In this document: piece after piece, positions 43,212-54,251 of the stretch
How the letters are laid out: every line of letters starts with the position of its first letter
How positions within the stretch are numbered: position 1 is the stretch's first letter
Source: Bosea sp. NBC_00550
GTDB taxonomy: Bacteria > Pseudomonadota > Alphaproteobacteria > Rhizobiales > Beijerinckiaceae
DNA length: 64,000 nt
Direction of reading: 5' to 3'
NCBI RefSeq assembly: GCF_026020075.1
Contig: NZ_CP102772.1
Span: 2,946,001-3,010,000, forward strand
Translations under genes and position numbers: made by a program
The notes under the pieces: model-generated
Database searches by the model: none
The model's input: the letters and a program-made list of their open reading frames with translations, nothing else
What the model was told of the DNA's origin: nothing

Positions 43212-44594
43212 TTACTTGGAGAGCTGCTTCAGCCAGCGCCGCGCCTGCTTGCGCACATTGGCCGGCGCCGTGCCGCCATAGCTGACGCGGCTCTTCACCG
43301 ATTGCTCGACGCCGAGCACGGCGAAGACGGCCTCGGTGATCTGCGGCTCCACCGCCTGCATCTCAGCGAGCGTGAGCTTCTCCAGCCCGACCTTCTTCTC
43401 GGAGGCGATGCCGACGAGGCGCCCGGTAACGTGGTGCGCGTCGCGGAACGGCATCTTCAGCACGCGCACCAGCCAGTCAGCGAGGTCGGTGGCAGTCGCA
43501 TAGCCGAGGCCTGCCGCCTTCTTCATCACCTTGAGGTCCGGCTGCATGTCGCGGACCATGCCGGCGGTGGCGGCGAGGCAGAGCGACAGCGTCTGCAAGG
43601 CGTCGAAGGTGCCTTCCTTGTCTTCCTGCATGTCCTTGGAATAGGTCAGCGGCAGGCCCTTCATCATCGTCAGCAGCGCCTGGAGCGCGCCGAAGACGCG
43701 CCCCGCCTTGCCGCGCACCAGCTCGGCCGCGTCGGGGTTGCGCTTCTGCGGCATGATCGAGGATCCCGTCGAGAAGGCGTCGGAGAGCCGGACGAAGCCG
43801 AACTGCGGCGTCGACCAGAGCACGATCTCCTCGGCGAAGCGCGACAGATGCATCGCGCAGATCGAGGCGGCCGAGAGCGTTTCCAGCACGAAATCGCGGT
43901 CCGAGACCGAATCGAGCGAGTTCGCCGTGGGGCGGTCGAAGCCGAGCGCCTTCGCCGTCATGTGCCGGTCGATCGGGAAGGAGGTGCCGGCGAGCGCCGC
44001 CGCGCCGAGCGGGCATTCGTTGAGACGCGCGCGCGCGTCGCGGATGCGGCCGCGGTCGCGGGAGAGCATCTCGACATAGGCGAGCAGGTGATGGCCGAAG
44101 GTGACCGGCTGCGCCGATTGCAGATGGGTGAAGCCCGGCATCACCGCGCCGGCATAGGTGTCGGCCTTCTCTGCCAGAGCCTGCTGGAGATCGGCCATCT
44201 GGCCGTCGATCTCCTCGAGCGTGTCGCGCACCCACAGCCGCATGTCGGTCGCGACCTGGTCGTTGCGCGAGCGGGCGGTATGCAGTCGGCCGGCGGCGGC
44301 GCCGATCTTGTCCTTGAGGTTCGATTCGACGTTCATGTGAACGTCTTCGAGCGCGCGCGAAAACGTGAAGGCGCCGCTCTCGATCTCGCCCTCGACCTGC
44401 TTGAGGCCGGCCGTGATGGTCGCGACGTCGTCCCTGGTCAGGATGCCAGTCTCGGCCAGCATGGCCGCATGAGCGAGCGAGCCGCGGATATCCTGCCGCC
44501 AGAGCTTCTTGTCGAAATCGATGGAGGCGTTGATCTCCTCCATGATGGCGTCGGGACCTGTGGCGAAACGCCCACCCCACATGCGGTTGCTCAC
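43212..44594 (-). CDS. argH: Argininosuccinate lyase
   Basis: 460 residues of the fumarase/aspartase superfamily, normal ArgH length. The signature [15 protein letters not shown] is intact, with [19 protein letters not shown] and [19 protein letters not shown] as family blocks. It splits argininosuccinate into arginine and fumarate in the cytoplasm, the last step of arginine synthesis. Only 27 bp separates its start from the divergent tlpA, so the promoters must overlap. Confidence 0.97.
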   Translation of the reverse strand: MSNRMWGGRFATGPDAIMEEINASIDFDKKLWRQDIRGSLAHAAMLAETGILTRDDVATITAGLKQVEGEIESGAFTFSRALEDVHMNVESNLKDKIGAAAGRLHTARSRNDQVATDMRLWVRDTLEEIDGQMADLQQALAEKADTYAGAVMPGFTHLQSAQPVTFGHHLLAYVEMLSRDRGRIRDARARLNECPLGAAALAGTSFPIDRHMTAKALGFDRPTANSLDSVSDRDFVLETLSAASICAMHLSRFAEEIVLWSTPQFGFVRLSDAFSTGSSIMPQKRNPDAAELVRGKAGRVFGALQALLTMMKGLPLTYSKDMQEDKEGTFDALQTLSLCLAATAGMVRDMQPDLKVMKKAAGLGYATATDLADWLVRVLKMPFRDAHHVTGRLVGIASEKKVGLEKLTLAEMQAVEPQITEAVFAVLGVEQSVKSRVSYGGTAPANVRKQARRWLKQLSK

Positions 44595-44621
44595 GGCGGT
44601 CTTTCCTGCTTCTAGGGCGCG

Positions 44622-45251
44622 ATGGCGAGACGAACGAAAATCCTGGCCGCGACCGGGGCTCTGGCCCTCGTCGTCCTCGGTGGCGGCGCCGCCTTCTACT
44701 CCGTCACGGGGGATGCCGGCAACGGATCATGCAGCGCCGCGCGCACGACCGCCGAGCACATGAAGCCGCTCGTGAAAGGCGAGGTTGCCGCGGTCGAGCT
44801 ACGCACCCGCCCGCAGCCCGCCCCGGAACTCGCCTTCACCGGCCCGGACGGCCAGCCCATGACGCTGGCCGCGCTCAAGGGCAAGACGCTGCTGGTCAAC
44901 CTCTGGGCGACCTGGTGCGCGCCCTGCCTCAAGGAGATGCCGGCGCTCGACACCCTCCAGAAGGAGATGGGCGGCCCGGATTTCGCGGTCGTCGCGATCA
45001 ACATCGATACGCGCAACCTCGACAAGCCGAAGACATGGCTCGCCGAGAACAAGGTCGCCACCCTCCCCTTCTATGGCGATCCGCAGGCCGCGACCTTCCA
45101 GGCCCTGCGCAAGGCGCATAAGGTCGAGGGCATGCCGGTCAGCATCATCGTCGACAAGTCCGGCTGCGAACTCGGCATCATCCAGGGCCCGGCCGACTGG
45201 GCGAGCGCCGATTCGAAGGCGCTGATGCGGGCGGCGATCGGCAAGCCCTGA
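44622..45251 (+). CDS. tlpA: TlpA-type thiol:disulfide oxidoreductase, membrane-anchored
   Basis: 209 residues. An N-terminal helix at about residues 7-28 ([20 protein letters not shown]) anchors a thioredoxin domain facing the periplasm. Active site W98-C-A-P-C102 and the cis-proline loop [11 protein letters not shown]. Extra cysteines are at CSAA near residue 37 and SGCELG. TlpA reduces cytochrome oxidase assembly factors such as ScoI in Bradyrhizobium. Divergent from argH, a common arrangement in this order. Confidence 0.92.
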   Translation: MARRTKILAATGALALVVLGGGAAFYSVTGDAGNGSCSAARTTAEHMKPLVKGEVAAVELRTRPQPAPELAFTGPDGQPMTLAALKGKTLLVNLWATWCAPCLKEMPALDTLQKEMGGPDFAVVAINIDTRNLDKPKTWLAENKVATLPFYGDPQAATFQALRKAHKVEGMPVSIIVDKSGCELGIIQGPADWASADSKALMRAAIGKP

Positions 45252-45348
45252 GCGCTCTGCGCCGCTGCGATGACCACAAGCTGACGAACTCTCGTCGCAT
45301 TGCGGCGTTCTGCTGGGCGACGAACAGCGACAGCCGGAAGGATCGGGC

Positions 45349-46338
45349 ATGCCCAGCGCGCAGAAGCGGACGCAGCGTTTTCACCGGGCGGGGGCCATCC
45401 TGCTTGCAGTAGCGTTGAGCGCTGCCGCAGGGCTGGCCGTCGCGCAGGAGCGAAAGCCCATTCCCGGCACGAGCGTCTCGCTCGTCGCGCCCAAGGGCTT
45501 CGAGCCCGCCAACGGCTTCGCCGGGCTCGCCAACCAGAAGACGCAGGCCAGCGTCCTGATCGTCGAGATGCCGGCGGAGGCCTATCCGCAGCTCGCGACA
45601 TTGTTCAACGACAGCGAGAGCGCCAAGCTCAACTTCGCCCGGCAGAAGGTCAACATAGCCAAGGTCGAGCAGGTCGACGGGGCGGGCGGCGAGAAGGTGC
45701 CGCTGCTCAGCGGCACGCAGGATGCCGGCGGCGCCAGGCTCGACAAATGGATCGCCCTGTTCAAGGGGCCGAAGACGGTGATGATGACCGTGCAGGCGCC
45801 GCAGGGCGCCAAGCTGCAGACGGCCGAGGTCAAGGCTCTCGTCGCCTCCGTCTCGCTCGGCAAGGAAGCCTCGCTCGACGAGAAGCTCGCGGCCTTGCCT
45901 TTCACGATCAAGACCGCAGCCCCCTTCCGCGTCGTCGATACCATCGGCGGCGCGGGCGTCCTGATGACAACCGGTGAGCGCAATGTCGATCCCTCGGGCA
46001 CCCAGCCGCTGATGATCGCCGCCTACCAGATGTCCGCGCCCATCACCCCGGGCCAGGAGGAAAAGCTCTCCGAGACGATGCTGCGGAGCACGCGCGACAT
46101 GCAGACCGCCGAGATCAAGGAACGCAGGCGCGTGCCCTTCGCCGGGCAAAACGGCATGCTGCTCTCCGGCTCGTTCAAGCATCCCAATGGCAGCGACAAG
46201 GGCTTCGTGCAGTACCTCGCCATCGGCCCAGGCGGACGTTTCGTTCGGCTCATCGTCCTGGCCGACGAGCCCGAGATGCCGAAGCTTCAGCCGGCGGTGG
46301 AGCAGACCGCCGCCAGCATCGCCTTCGCCCCCCAGTAG
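45349..46338 (+). CDS. Secreted hypothetical protein
   Basis: 329 residues with a signal peptide (AGAILLAVALSAAAGLAVAQ). The rest is soluble, with two similar halves: GTSVSLVAPKGFEPANGFAG then QASVLIVEMPAEAYPQL, and later IKTAAPFRVVDTIGGAGVLM then MIAAYQMSAPITPGQ. This suggests a duplicated beta-rich domain. No catalytic motif or lipobox is visible. I do not recognise the family. It follows tlpA on the same strand after 97 bp. Confidence 0.8.
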   Translation: MPSAQKRTQRFHRAGAILLAVALSAAAGLAVAQERKPIPGTSVSLVAPKGFEPANGFAGLANQKTQASVLIVEMPAEAYPQLATLFNDSESAKLNFARQKVNIAKVEQVDGAGGEKVPLLSGTQDAGGARLDKWIALFKGPKTVMMTVQAPQGAKLQTAEVKALVASVSLGKEASLDEKLAALPFTIKTAAPFRVVDTIGGAGVLMTTGERNVDPSGTQPLMIAAYQMSAPITPGQEEKLSETMLRSTRDMQTAEIKERRRVPFAGQNGMLLSGSFKHPNGSDKGFVQYLAIGPGGRFVRLIVLADEPEMPKLQPAVEQTAASIAFAPQ

Positions 46339-46408
46339 CGCCACCGAACCCGCTCCGCGCACATTCAGCGGTTGGCGCGACTGCCGCGGAGCGGTTATTG
46401 CCTTCTCC

Positions 46409-48139
46409 ATGACCTATACGATCGGCCTGGCCACTACCTTCCACGATCCCGCCATCGCGATCATCGGCCCCGATGGCGAGGTGCTCTTCGCGGAAGCGAC
46501 CGAACGCTATCTGCAATACAAGCGCGCGCCGAACTGCGAGCCGGATTCGGCGCCGCGCACGGAAGGGCTGCTGAAGCGCTATATCCCGGAAGGCGCCGAA
46601 ATCCGCATCGCCACCAGCTGGGGCGAGGATTTCACCGGCTTCCTCGACCAGATGGCGCGCGCAGGCTCCTTCACGCTGGAGGCCCTGCTCAAGCTCTCGC
46701 CGGAACTCAACCGCTCGCTGGTGCCGGAGCGGACCGAGCGCGCCCTGATCGCCTCGCTCCACCACGCCCAGCAACGCGCCGGCATGGGCGTGCTCCTCAG
46801 CCTCGACCGTGCCCATGGCAAGACCAACGTCACAGGGCTGACGCGTTACGCTCATCATCTCAGCCATGCCGCCTATGCGTGCTGGTCCTCGCCTTTCGAG
46901 AACGCGGCCTGCCTCGTCGTCGACGGCATGGGCGAGACCGCCGCCTCGGCCATCTTCGCTTTGGAGAACGGCCGCATCCGCGAGGTGAAGCGCCATCGCG
47001 GGCGGGAATCCATCGGCTTCTATTTCGGGCTCGTCACCGATCTCGCCGGCTTCGACCAGGCGAAGGGCGAGGAATGGAAGATCATGGGGCTCGCCCCCTA
47101 TGGCCGGGCCGACCCGGAACTGATGGCGCTGTTGCGCAGGCTCTACACCATCGACGGTCACAAGCTCTCCTTCACCAAGGCCGACGTCGTGCAGGCCGTC
47201 GCAGCAGAGATCCTTGCAAAGCGTCCGGCCGATGCGCTCGACCAGGGCTGGGCCGACCTCGCCCGCTGCGGGCAGGACGTCTTCGCCGAGATGATGGAGG
47301 CGCTGCTCGGCGAAACCGTCGCCCTCGCCCCGAACGAAAACCTCGTCCTGACCGGCGGCTGCGCCCTCAACTCCTCCTTCAACGGCAAGATTACCGGCCG
47401 CCATGGCTTCAGGACCGTCTTCGTTCCCTCCGCCCCGGCCGATGACGGCAACGCCATTGGCGCCGCATGGCTCAGCCATGCCGAGGCCAATCCCGACTGG
47501 CGCGCGCCAAAGGGGCCGCTGACGCCCTATCTCGGCTCAACAGTCTCGAGCGAGCCCTTCGAGCGCATGCAGCTTTGGGAGAAACGACTGCGCAAGCTCG
47601 CACCGGACGAGGTCGCCCCCACCACGGCGAAGCTTCTGACCGAAGGCAAGCTGATCGGCTGGGTGCAGGGCCGCGCCGAGTTCGGCCCGCGCGCGCTCGG
47701 CAACCGCTCGATCATCGCCGATCCGCGCCCGGCCGACGCCAAGGACATCCTCAACGCCAAGGTGAAATACCGCGAGGCCTTCCGGCCCTTCGCACCCTCG
47801 ATCCTGGCCGAGCATGCCGCCGACTGGTTCGAGAATTATCAGGACGCCCCCTATATGGAGCGCACGCTGACCTGGAAGGAGGCGGTGCGCAGCCAAGTCC
47901 CGGCAGTGGTCCATGAGGATGCGACAGGCCGCCTGCAGAGCGTCACCGAGGAGCGCAACCCGCGTTACCACGCGCTGATCTCGGCCTTTCACGATCTCAC
48001 CGACGTGCCAGTGATCCTCAACACCTCCTTCAACATCATGGGCAAGCCGATCCTGCACACGGCGGAAGACGCGATCCTGATGTTCTACACGAGCGGGCTC
48101 GACGCGCTGGTGATCGAGGACTGGCTATTGGTGAAGTGA
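46409..48139 (+). CDS. NodU/CmcH-type carbamoyltransferase
   Basis: 576 residues from the ATG at 46409 (MTYTIGLATTFHDPAIAIIG). The N-terminal Kae1/TsaD-like domain shows YAHHLSHAAYACWSSPFENA with metal-binding histidines and VVDGMGETAASAIFALENGR. The C-terminal YrdC-like carbamoyltransferase domain shows GWVQGRAEFGPRALGNRSII and ILNTSFNIMGKPILHTAEDA. These enzymes carbamoylate hydroxyls of antibiotics, nodulation factors or sugars from carbamoyl phosphate. No Nod, antibiotic or glycan genes lie nearby, so the acceptor is unknown. The upstream start at 46187 overlaps the previous gene and is rejected. Confidence 0.9.
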   Translation: MTYTIGLATTFHDPAIAIIGPDGEVLFAEATERYLQYKRAPNCEPDSAPRTEGLLKRYIPEGAEIRIATSWGEDFTGFLDQMARAGSFTLEALLKLSPELNRSLVPERTERALIASLHHAQQRAGMGVLLSLDRAHGKTNVTGLTRYAHHLSHAAYACWSSPFENAACLVVDGMGETAASAIFALENGRIREVKRHRGRESIGFYFGLVTDLAGFDQAKGEEWKIMGLAPYGRADPELMALLRRLYTIDGHKLSFTKADVVQAVAAEILAKRPADALDQGWADLARCGQDVFAEMMEALLGETVALAPNENLVLTGGCALNSSFNGKITGRHGFRTVFVPSAPADDGNAIGAAWLSHAEANPDWRAPKGPLTPYLGSTVSSEPFERMQLWEKRLRKLAPDEVAPTTAKLLTEGKLIGWVQGRAEFGPRALGNRSIIADPRPADAKDILNAKVKYREAFRPFAPSILAEHAADWFENYQDAPYMERTLTWKEAVRSQVPAVVHEDATGRLQSVTEERNPRYHALISAFHDLTDVPVILNTSFNIMGKPILHTAEDAILMFYTSGLDALVIEDWLLVK

Positions 48140-48198
48140 GGAGCGGGGCGCATTTTCCGGTTTTGCCGAAGGGCCGGCTGCCTGAAGACATGACGCGC

Positions 48199-48290
48199 CG
48201 TCATGGTCGGGCTTGACCCGGCCATCTCGGAAACCAGCTATCTGGTCACAAGATTCCCGGGTCTACGCTTCGCTCCGCCCGAGAATGACG
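48199..48290 (+). repeat. Palindromic intergenic repeat, family A (forward)
   Basis: CGTCATGGTCGGGCTTGACC, CGGCCATCTCGGAAACC, AGATTCCCGGGTC and CCCGAGAATGACG. Sequence drift in the first stem is matched by compensating changes (GGTCGGG/CCCGGCC). Confidence 0.84.
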
Positions 48291-48395
48291 GCTCGATTCC
48301 AAGCGATCCGCGCCATTGATCGGTCGGATCACGCGAAATTGCTGGTCCCGGCCGCTTCTGCGGGCATTCTGCCCGCTTACCGGAGGGATGACGCC

Positions 48396-48644
48396 ATGCT
48401 GCAACTGCGCCCGAACTGCGAATGCTGCGACAGCGACCTCGGCCCGCAATCGCGCGAGGCCCTGATCTGCACCTTCGAATGCACCTTCTGCGCCGACTGC
48501 GCCGAGACGCGCTTCGCCGGCACCTGCCCGAACTGCGGCGGCGATCTCGTGCGTCGGCCAATCAGGCCGGAGCGCATGCTGGAGAAATATCCAGCCTCGA
48601 CGGAGCGCGTGCGCAAGCCGCACCCGCAATGCGCGGCGGCTTGA
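48396..48644 (+). CDS. DUF1272 small zinc-ribbon-like protein
   Basis: 82 residues from the ATG at 48396 (MLQLRPNCECCDSDLGPQSR), with GGAGGGATGAC upstream. The cysteine pattern CECC, CTFECTFCADC and CPNCGGDL is the DUF1272 signature and probably binds two zinc ions. Cytoplasmic, function unknown; homologues are widespread in Proteobacteria. Confidence 0.88.
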   Translation: MLQLRPNCECCDSDLGPQSREALICTFECTFCADCAETRFAGTCPNCGGDLVRRPIRPERMLEKYPASTERVRKPHPQCAAA

Positions 48645-48687
48645 GCTGGATTGGCGCTGAAACAAGGCCCATGCTAGCCAGAGCGCG

Positions 48688-49296
48688 ATGACGACCGCCC
48701 AGCCTCAATTTTGGATCGTTGCCGGCCCCAACGGGGTCGGCAAGACGACTTACGCTTTCCGGCATATCAAGGCCGTCTCGGGCAGTACGCGTTTCGTCAA
48801 TCTCGATGAGATCGCGCGTGGCCTCTCGCCGCTCGACCCCTCGATGGAGCAGCAGCGCGCCGCGCGCGTGGCGCTGGAGTTGACCCGCTCGCTGATCGCC
48901 GACCAGCGGTCATTCTCAATCGAGACCACGCTTTCGGGCAAGACCCATCTGCGCACGATCGAAGCCGCGCGGGAGGCCGGGTTCGTCGTCAACCTGCTCT
49001 ATTTTCTGGTCGCCAGCCCGGACATCTCGCTGGCACGTATCGCCCGCCGCGTCAGCGAAGGCGGGCACGATGTCGCCGAAGCCGATGTGCGCCGCCGCTT
49101 CGAGCGCTCGATTGCCAACCTACCTGCCTATATCGGTACGGTCGATCAATGGCGCGTTTTCGACAACGCAACCTTGCGCCCGAAAGTCATCGCGGAAGGA
49201 CGACGCGGCTGCGCATCCCTGATCGAGCGGGAGGGCGATCTACCCCAAGCCTTATGGGCGGTGCTGGAATCGCTGCCGCCCTGCAAGGAAGGCTGA
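48688..49296 (+). CDS. Zeta toxin-like P-loop kinase without an adjacent antitoxin
   Basis: 202 residues. The Walker A loop is GPNGVGKTT (residues 13-21); NLDEIARGLSP and FSIETTLSGKTHLRTIEAAR match zeta toxin and the related COG4185 proteins. Zeta kinases phosphorylate UDP-N-acetylglucosamine and block wall synthesis; COG4185 members are often solitary and their target is unclear. No epsilon antitoxin precedes it; the gene upstream is DUF1272. It ends 6 bp from the convergent grxD. Confidence 0.83.
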   Translation: MTTAQPQFWIVAGPNGVGKTTYAFRHIKAVSGSTRFVNLDEIARGLSPLDPSMEQQRAARVALELTRSLIADQRSFSIETTLSGKTHLRTIEAAREAGFVVNLLYFLVASPDISLARIARRVSEGGHDVAEADVRRRFERSIANLPAYIGTVDQWRVFDNATLRPKVIAEGRRGCASLIEREGDLPQALWAVLESLPPCKEG

Positions 49297-49302
49297 GAAA
49301 CC

Positions 49303-49638
49303 TCAGCTCGCCTGCTTCACCGCGATGCCCTTTTCCTCGAAAAGCTGCTGCAATTCGCCGGCCTGGAACATCTCGCGGGTGATGTCGCAGCCGCCGATGA
49401 ACTCGCCCTTGACGTAGAGCTGCGGGATCGTCGGCCAGTTCGAATAGGCCTTGATGCCCTCGCGGATCTCCTGATCCTCCAGCACGTTGACGCCCTTGAA
49501 AGGCACGCCGACATAGCCGAGAATCTGCACGACCTGGCCGGAGAAGCCGCACATCGGGAATTGCGGCGTGCCCTTCATGAAGAGCACCACGTCGCTGCTT
49601 TTCACTTCGGCATCGATACGGGCGTTGACGTCGGACAT
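49303..49638 (-). CDS. grxD: Monothiol glutaredoxin, Grx4 family
   Basis: 111 residues with the monothiol active site C30-G-F-S (FPMCGFSGQ) and the glutathione-binding [19 protein letters not shown]. It carries a labile 2Fe-2S cluster with glutathione and works with BolA proteins in iron-sulfur transfer. The gene is the last of purL-bolA-grxD, the typical alphaproteobacterial order. Confidence 0.96.
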   Translation of the reverse strand: MSDVNARIDAEVKSSDVVLFMKGTPQFPMCGFSGQVVQILGYVGVPFKGVNVLEDQEIREGIKAYSNWPTIPQLYVKGEFIGGCDITREMFQAGELQQLFEEKGIAVKQAS

Positions 49639-49684
49639 CGTCTGTCTCCTGAAGCGGGTTCAAGGCCCGCCGGATGGTTTCGAT

Positions 49685-49921
49685 CTAATCTTGGGGAACG
49701 CTCGTCGTCAGCGCAAGGGCGTGCAGCACGCCGCCCATATTCCCCTGGAGCGCGGCATAGACCATCTGATGCTGCTGCACCCGGGTCTTGCCCTTGAAGG
49801 CGGTCGAGCTGACCGTCGCGGCATAGTGGTCGCCGTCGCCGGCCAGATCCTTGATCTGGACCGCCGCATCCGGCAGCGCCGCCTTGATCATCCGCTCGAT
49901 CTCGTGGGCATTCATCGCCAT
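49685..49921 (-). CDS. bolA: BolA family protein
   Basis: 78 residues with the BolA/YrbA pattern: MNAHEIERMIKAALPDAAVQ, GDGDHYAATVSSTAFKGKTR, then QQHQMVYAALQGNMGGVLHA carrying the conserved histidine. It pairs with the monothiol glutaredoxin encoded 46 bp downstream to form a 2Fe-2S-bridged complex. It lies 11 bp after purL, in the same operon. Confidence 0.95.
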   Translation of the reverse strand: MAMNAHEIERMIKAALPDAAVQIKDLAGDGDHYAATVSSTAFKGKTRVQQHQMVYAALQGNMGGVLHALALTTSVPQD

Positions 49922-49932
49922 GGCTTGTCTCC

Positions 49933-52143
<2,211 letters not shown>

Positions 52144-52232
52144 GGGCTCAGGGTTCCTGGCGGTCCGGCGAGGGGGTTTGGCAGGGGCATAGCCTGCCTC
52201 GGCGCGCGAGACAACGCATTCGGCCCCGGCGG

Positions 52233-52281
52233 TTGTGCTTCCAACGTCAATGTGTATAATTTTCAAATACCATACACATTG
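52233..52281 (+). promoter_or_regulatory. vapBC promoter with overlapping palindromic operator
   Basis: TTGTGC (52233-52238) and a perfect TATAAT (52255-52260) with 16 bp between them. The -10 lies inside a perfect inverted repeat, CAATGTGTAT (52248-52257) and ATACACATTG (52272-52281), 14-bp spacer, 22 bp before the antitoxin start. A VapBC complex bound there would block RNA polymerase. Confidence 0.75.
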
Positions 52282-52303
52282 CGAATTCCGGCGGAGTTGG
52301 CTG

Positions 52304-52516
52304 ATGCGGACCAATATCGAACTGGACGATACGCTCCTCGCAGAAGCGATGAAGGCGACCGGCTTGCCGACCAAGCGCGCCACAGTCGAGGAGGCGTTGC
52401 GCATCGTCGTCAGGCAACATCGTCAGCGTCACGCTCTGGAAGAACTCAGCGGCCTCGGCTGGGAAGGCGACCTCGACGCGATGCGGCAGGACATCGTCGA
52501 GCCGGATCACCGGTGA
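52304..52516 (+). CDS. vapB: VapB-type antitoxin
   Basis: 70 residues from the ATG at 52304 with GGCGGAG upstream. The N-terminal [20 protein letters not shown] is the ribbon-helix-helix start of type II VapB antitoxins, and [20 protein letters not shown] is the second helix. The acidic tail [14 protein letters not shown] wraps the toxin active site. It represses its own promoter through the upstream palindrome. Overlaps vapC by 4 bp. Confidence 0.92.
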   Translation: MRTNIELDDTLLAEAMKATGLPTKRATVEEALRIVVRQHRQRHALEELSGLGWEGDLDAMRQDIVEPDHR

Positions 52517-52902
52517 TCGTCGTCGACTCGTCGGTCTGGATCGCTTTGCTGCGTGGCGAGATTTCGCGCGGCGTCACCGTGCTGCGATCCCTGGAGAACA
52601 CCGGGGAGATCCTCGTCGGGGATATCGTTCTCCTCGAAATCCTGCGTGGCGCTCGCGATGAAGCCCACGCCGCGGCGATCGAAGAACGGATCCGCCAATT
52701 TGCCATGGTGGCCATGCTGTCGCCAGCCCTCGCTGTGCTGGCTGCATGGCATTATCGAGAGCTCCGCAAACAGGGCATCACCGTGCGCAAAACCGCTGAC
52801 CTGATCATTGCGGCCTTCTGTATCGAGCATGGCCACCTTCTGCTCCATCAGTATCGCGATTTCGATCCATTTGCCGCCCATTGCGGCTTGCAGCTCGCCT
52901 GA
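52513..52902 (+). CDS. vapC: VapC PIN-domain ribonuclease toxin
   Basis: 129 residues from a GTG overlapping the vapB stop (GTGA). The acidic PIN residues are D5 (VVDSSVWIALL), E42 (LLEILRG), D96 (KTADLIIAAFC) and D116 or D118 (RDFDPF). VapC toxins cut tRNA or rRNA in a metal-dependent way. The overlapping GTG start lowers toxin relative to antitoxin synthesis. Complete by length and motif; no sign of decay. Confidence 0.93.
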   Translation: MIVVDSSVWIALLRGEISRGVTVLRSLENTGEILVGDIVLLEILRGARDEAHAAAIEERIRQFAMVAMLSPALAVLAAWHYRELRKQGITVRKTADLIIAAFCIEHGHLLLHQYRDFDPFAAHCGLQLA

Positions 52903-52906
52903 ATCG

Positions 52907-53338
52907 TTACAAGGCAGCCAGCGCGGCCCGGAGCGGCGCGGGAATCGGCACGGGCCTCTGCCCGGCGCGCTCGACATAGACATGGGTGAAGCGCCCCTGC
53001 GCCGCCGCCTGCTCACCGCCCTGCCGGAAGATGCCGATGCGATAGGTGACCGAACTGTTGCCCCGCTGCTCGACAGCGATCCCCACCTCGACGATCTCGG
53101 GAAAGGCGACGCTCTCGAAATAGGTGCAGGCCGTCTCGACCACGAGCCCGACGATCTCGCTCGTCGCCGGATCGAGGAAGCCGCCCTCGATCAGCCAGGC
53201 GTTCACCGCCGTGTCGAACCAGCCGTAATAGACGACGTTGTTGACGTGGCCGAAGACGTCGTTGTCGTGCCAGCGCGTCGGGATCGCGCGGAAGACGCGG
53301 AAATCGCCGCGTGACAGGCGCGGCTGGCGCTCAGCCAT
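52907..53338 (-). CDS. Acyl-CoA thioesterase, 4-hydroxybenzoyl-CoA thioesterase-like hotdog fold
   Basis: 143 residues from the ATG at 53338 (MAERQPRLSRGDFRVFRAIP). The signature TRWHDNDVFGHVNNVVYYGW contains the catalytic aspartate of the YbgC/4HBT group, and GLVVETACTYFESVAFPEIV follows. It hydrolyses short or aromatic acyl-CoA; the substrate is unknown. It overlaps the end of the upstream methyltransferase gene by 8 bp and so probably shares its transcript. Confidence 0.9.
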   Translation of the reverse strand: MAERQPRLSRGDFRVFRAIPTRWHDNDVFGHVNNVVYYGWFDTAVNAWLIEGGFLDPATSEIVGLVVETACTYFESVAFPEIVEVGIAVEQRGNSSVTYRIGIFRQGGEQAAAQGRFTHVYVERAGQRPVPIPAPLRAALAAL

Positions 53339-54221
53339 TGCCGCCCCCCGGTTTCTCGCCGGCCTTGATCTCCGGCACGCCGAGCGCATCGGCAAGTCTC
53401 GCCTTGGCCGAGCCCGGCCGCAGCGGCTTCTGCTGGCTCTCATGCGGCGCCCAGCCGGAGACCCAGACGAATTCGAAGGTCGCCGGCAGCCGCCCGTCCG
53501 GATCGGCGAAGCGTTCGGCATAGAGCGCGGCGGCGCGCAGCAGCGTCTCCCGCCGTAGCGGCGCCTTGCGGCGCGCGACGAGCGCATTGGTCCAGCCCAT
53601 GGCCCTGAGGTCGCGGAACAGGCCGAAGGCATCGCGATACCGCACTGTCACCGCCTCGCTATCGACGACGGGCAGGGCAAAGCCCGCACGCTGCAGGAGC
53701 CCGCCGAGATCGCGCAGATCGGCGAAGGGCGCGACGCGGGGGCTCACGCCGCCGGTGGTTTCGCTCTCCGCTTCCAGCAAGGCCTGCCTCAATTCCTGCA
53801 GGGTTCGGCCACCGAGCAGGCAACCCATGAACAGCCCGTCAGGCCTCAGGGCACGCTTGATCTGGATCAGCGCCCCCGGCAGGTCGTTGACGCCATGCAA
53901 TGCCAGTAGCGAGACGGCGAGGTCGAGCGAACCCGCCGCAAGGGGCAGGCGTTCGAGATCGCCTAAAAGATCCGCACCCGGGCCTTCGGCTTCCGCCATG
54001 CGCAGAAACCAACCGGCCTTGCCCGCCAGCACCGGGCCGACGACGGGAAGCGGCGTGCCGAGATCGGCAGCGATCGCGAACTGCCTGAGCACCGCGCTAA
54101 GCCGCTCCTCCAGATCACCAGCGGCGCGCTGCAGCAGGAAATCCGGATAGCCCTGCGCGAGCGCACGCCGCAGCCGCGAACGGCCAAGCGTGCGGTCGAA
54201 GACGAGGCTGTTGTCGCTCAA
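53331..54221 (-). CDS. Methyltransferase-domain protein, NDUFAF5/BioC-like
   Basis: 296 residues from a TTG at 54221 (LSDNSLVFDRTLGRSRLRRA), 30 bp after galU. The class I SAM fold lacks the classical glycine-rich loop, but LERLPLAAGSLDLAVSLLAL, HGVNDLPGALIQIKRALRPD and GLFMGCLLGGRTLQELRQAL match the mitochondrial NDUFAF5-like group. In mitochondria that enzyme hydroxylates an arginine of complex I subunit NDUFS7. The bacterial role is not established. Probably cotranscribed with galU and the thioesterase. Confidence 0.87.
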   Translation of the reverse strand: MSDNSLVFDRTLGRSRLRRALAQGYPDFLLQRAAGDLEERLSAVLRQFAIAADLGTPLPVVGPVLAGKAGWFLRMAEAEGPGADLLGDLERLPLAAGSLDLAVSLLALHGVNDLPGALIQIKRALRPDGLFMGCLLGGRTLQELRQALLEAESETTGGVSPRVAPFADLRDLGGLLQRAGFALPVVDSEAVTVRYRDAFGLFRDLRAMGWTNALVARRKAPLRRETLLRAAALYAERFADPDGRLPATFEFVWVSGWAPHESQQKPLRPGSAKARLADALGVPEIKAGEKPGGGNG

Positions 54222-54251
54222 CCGCGCATTCCCTGCGTCGCTGTGTCCGGC

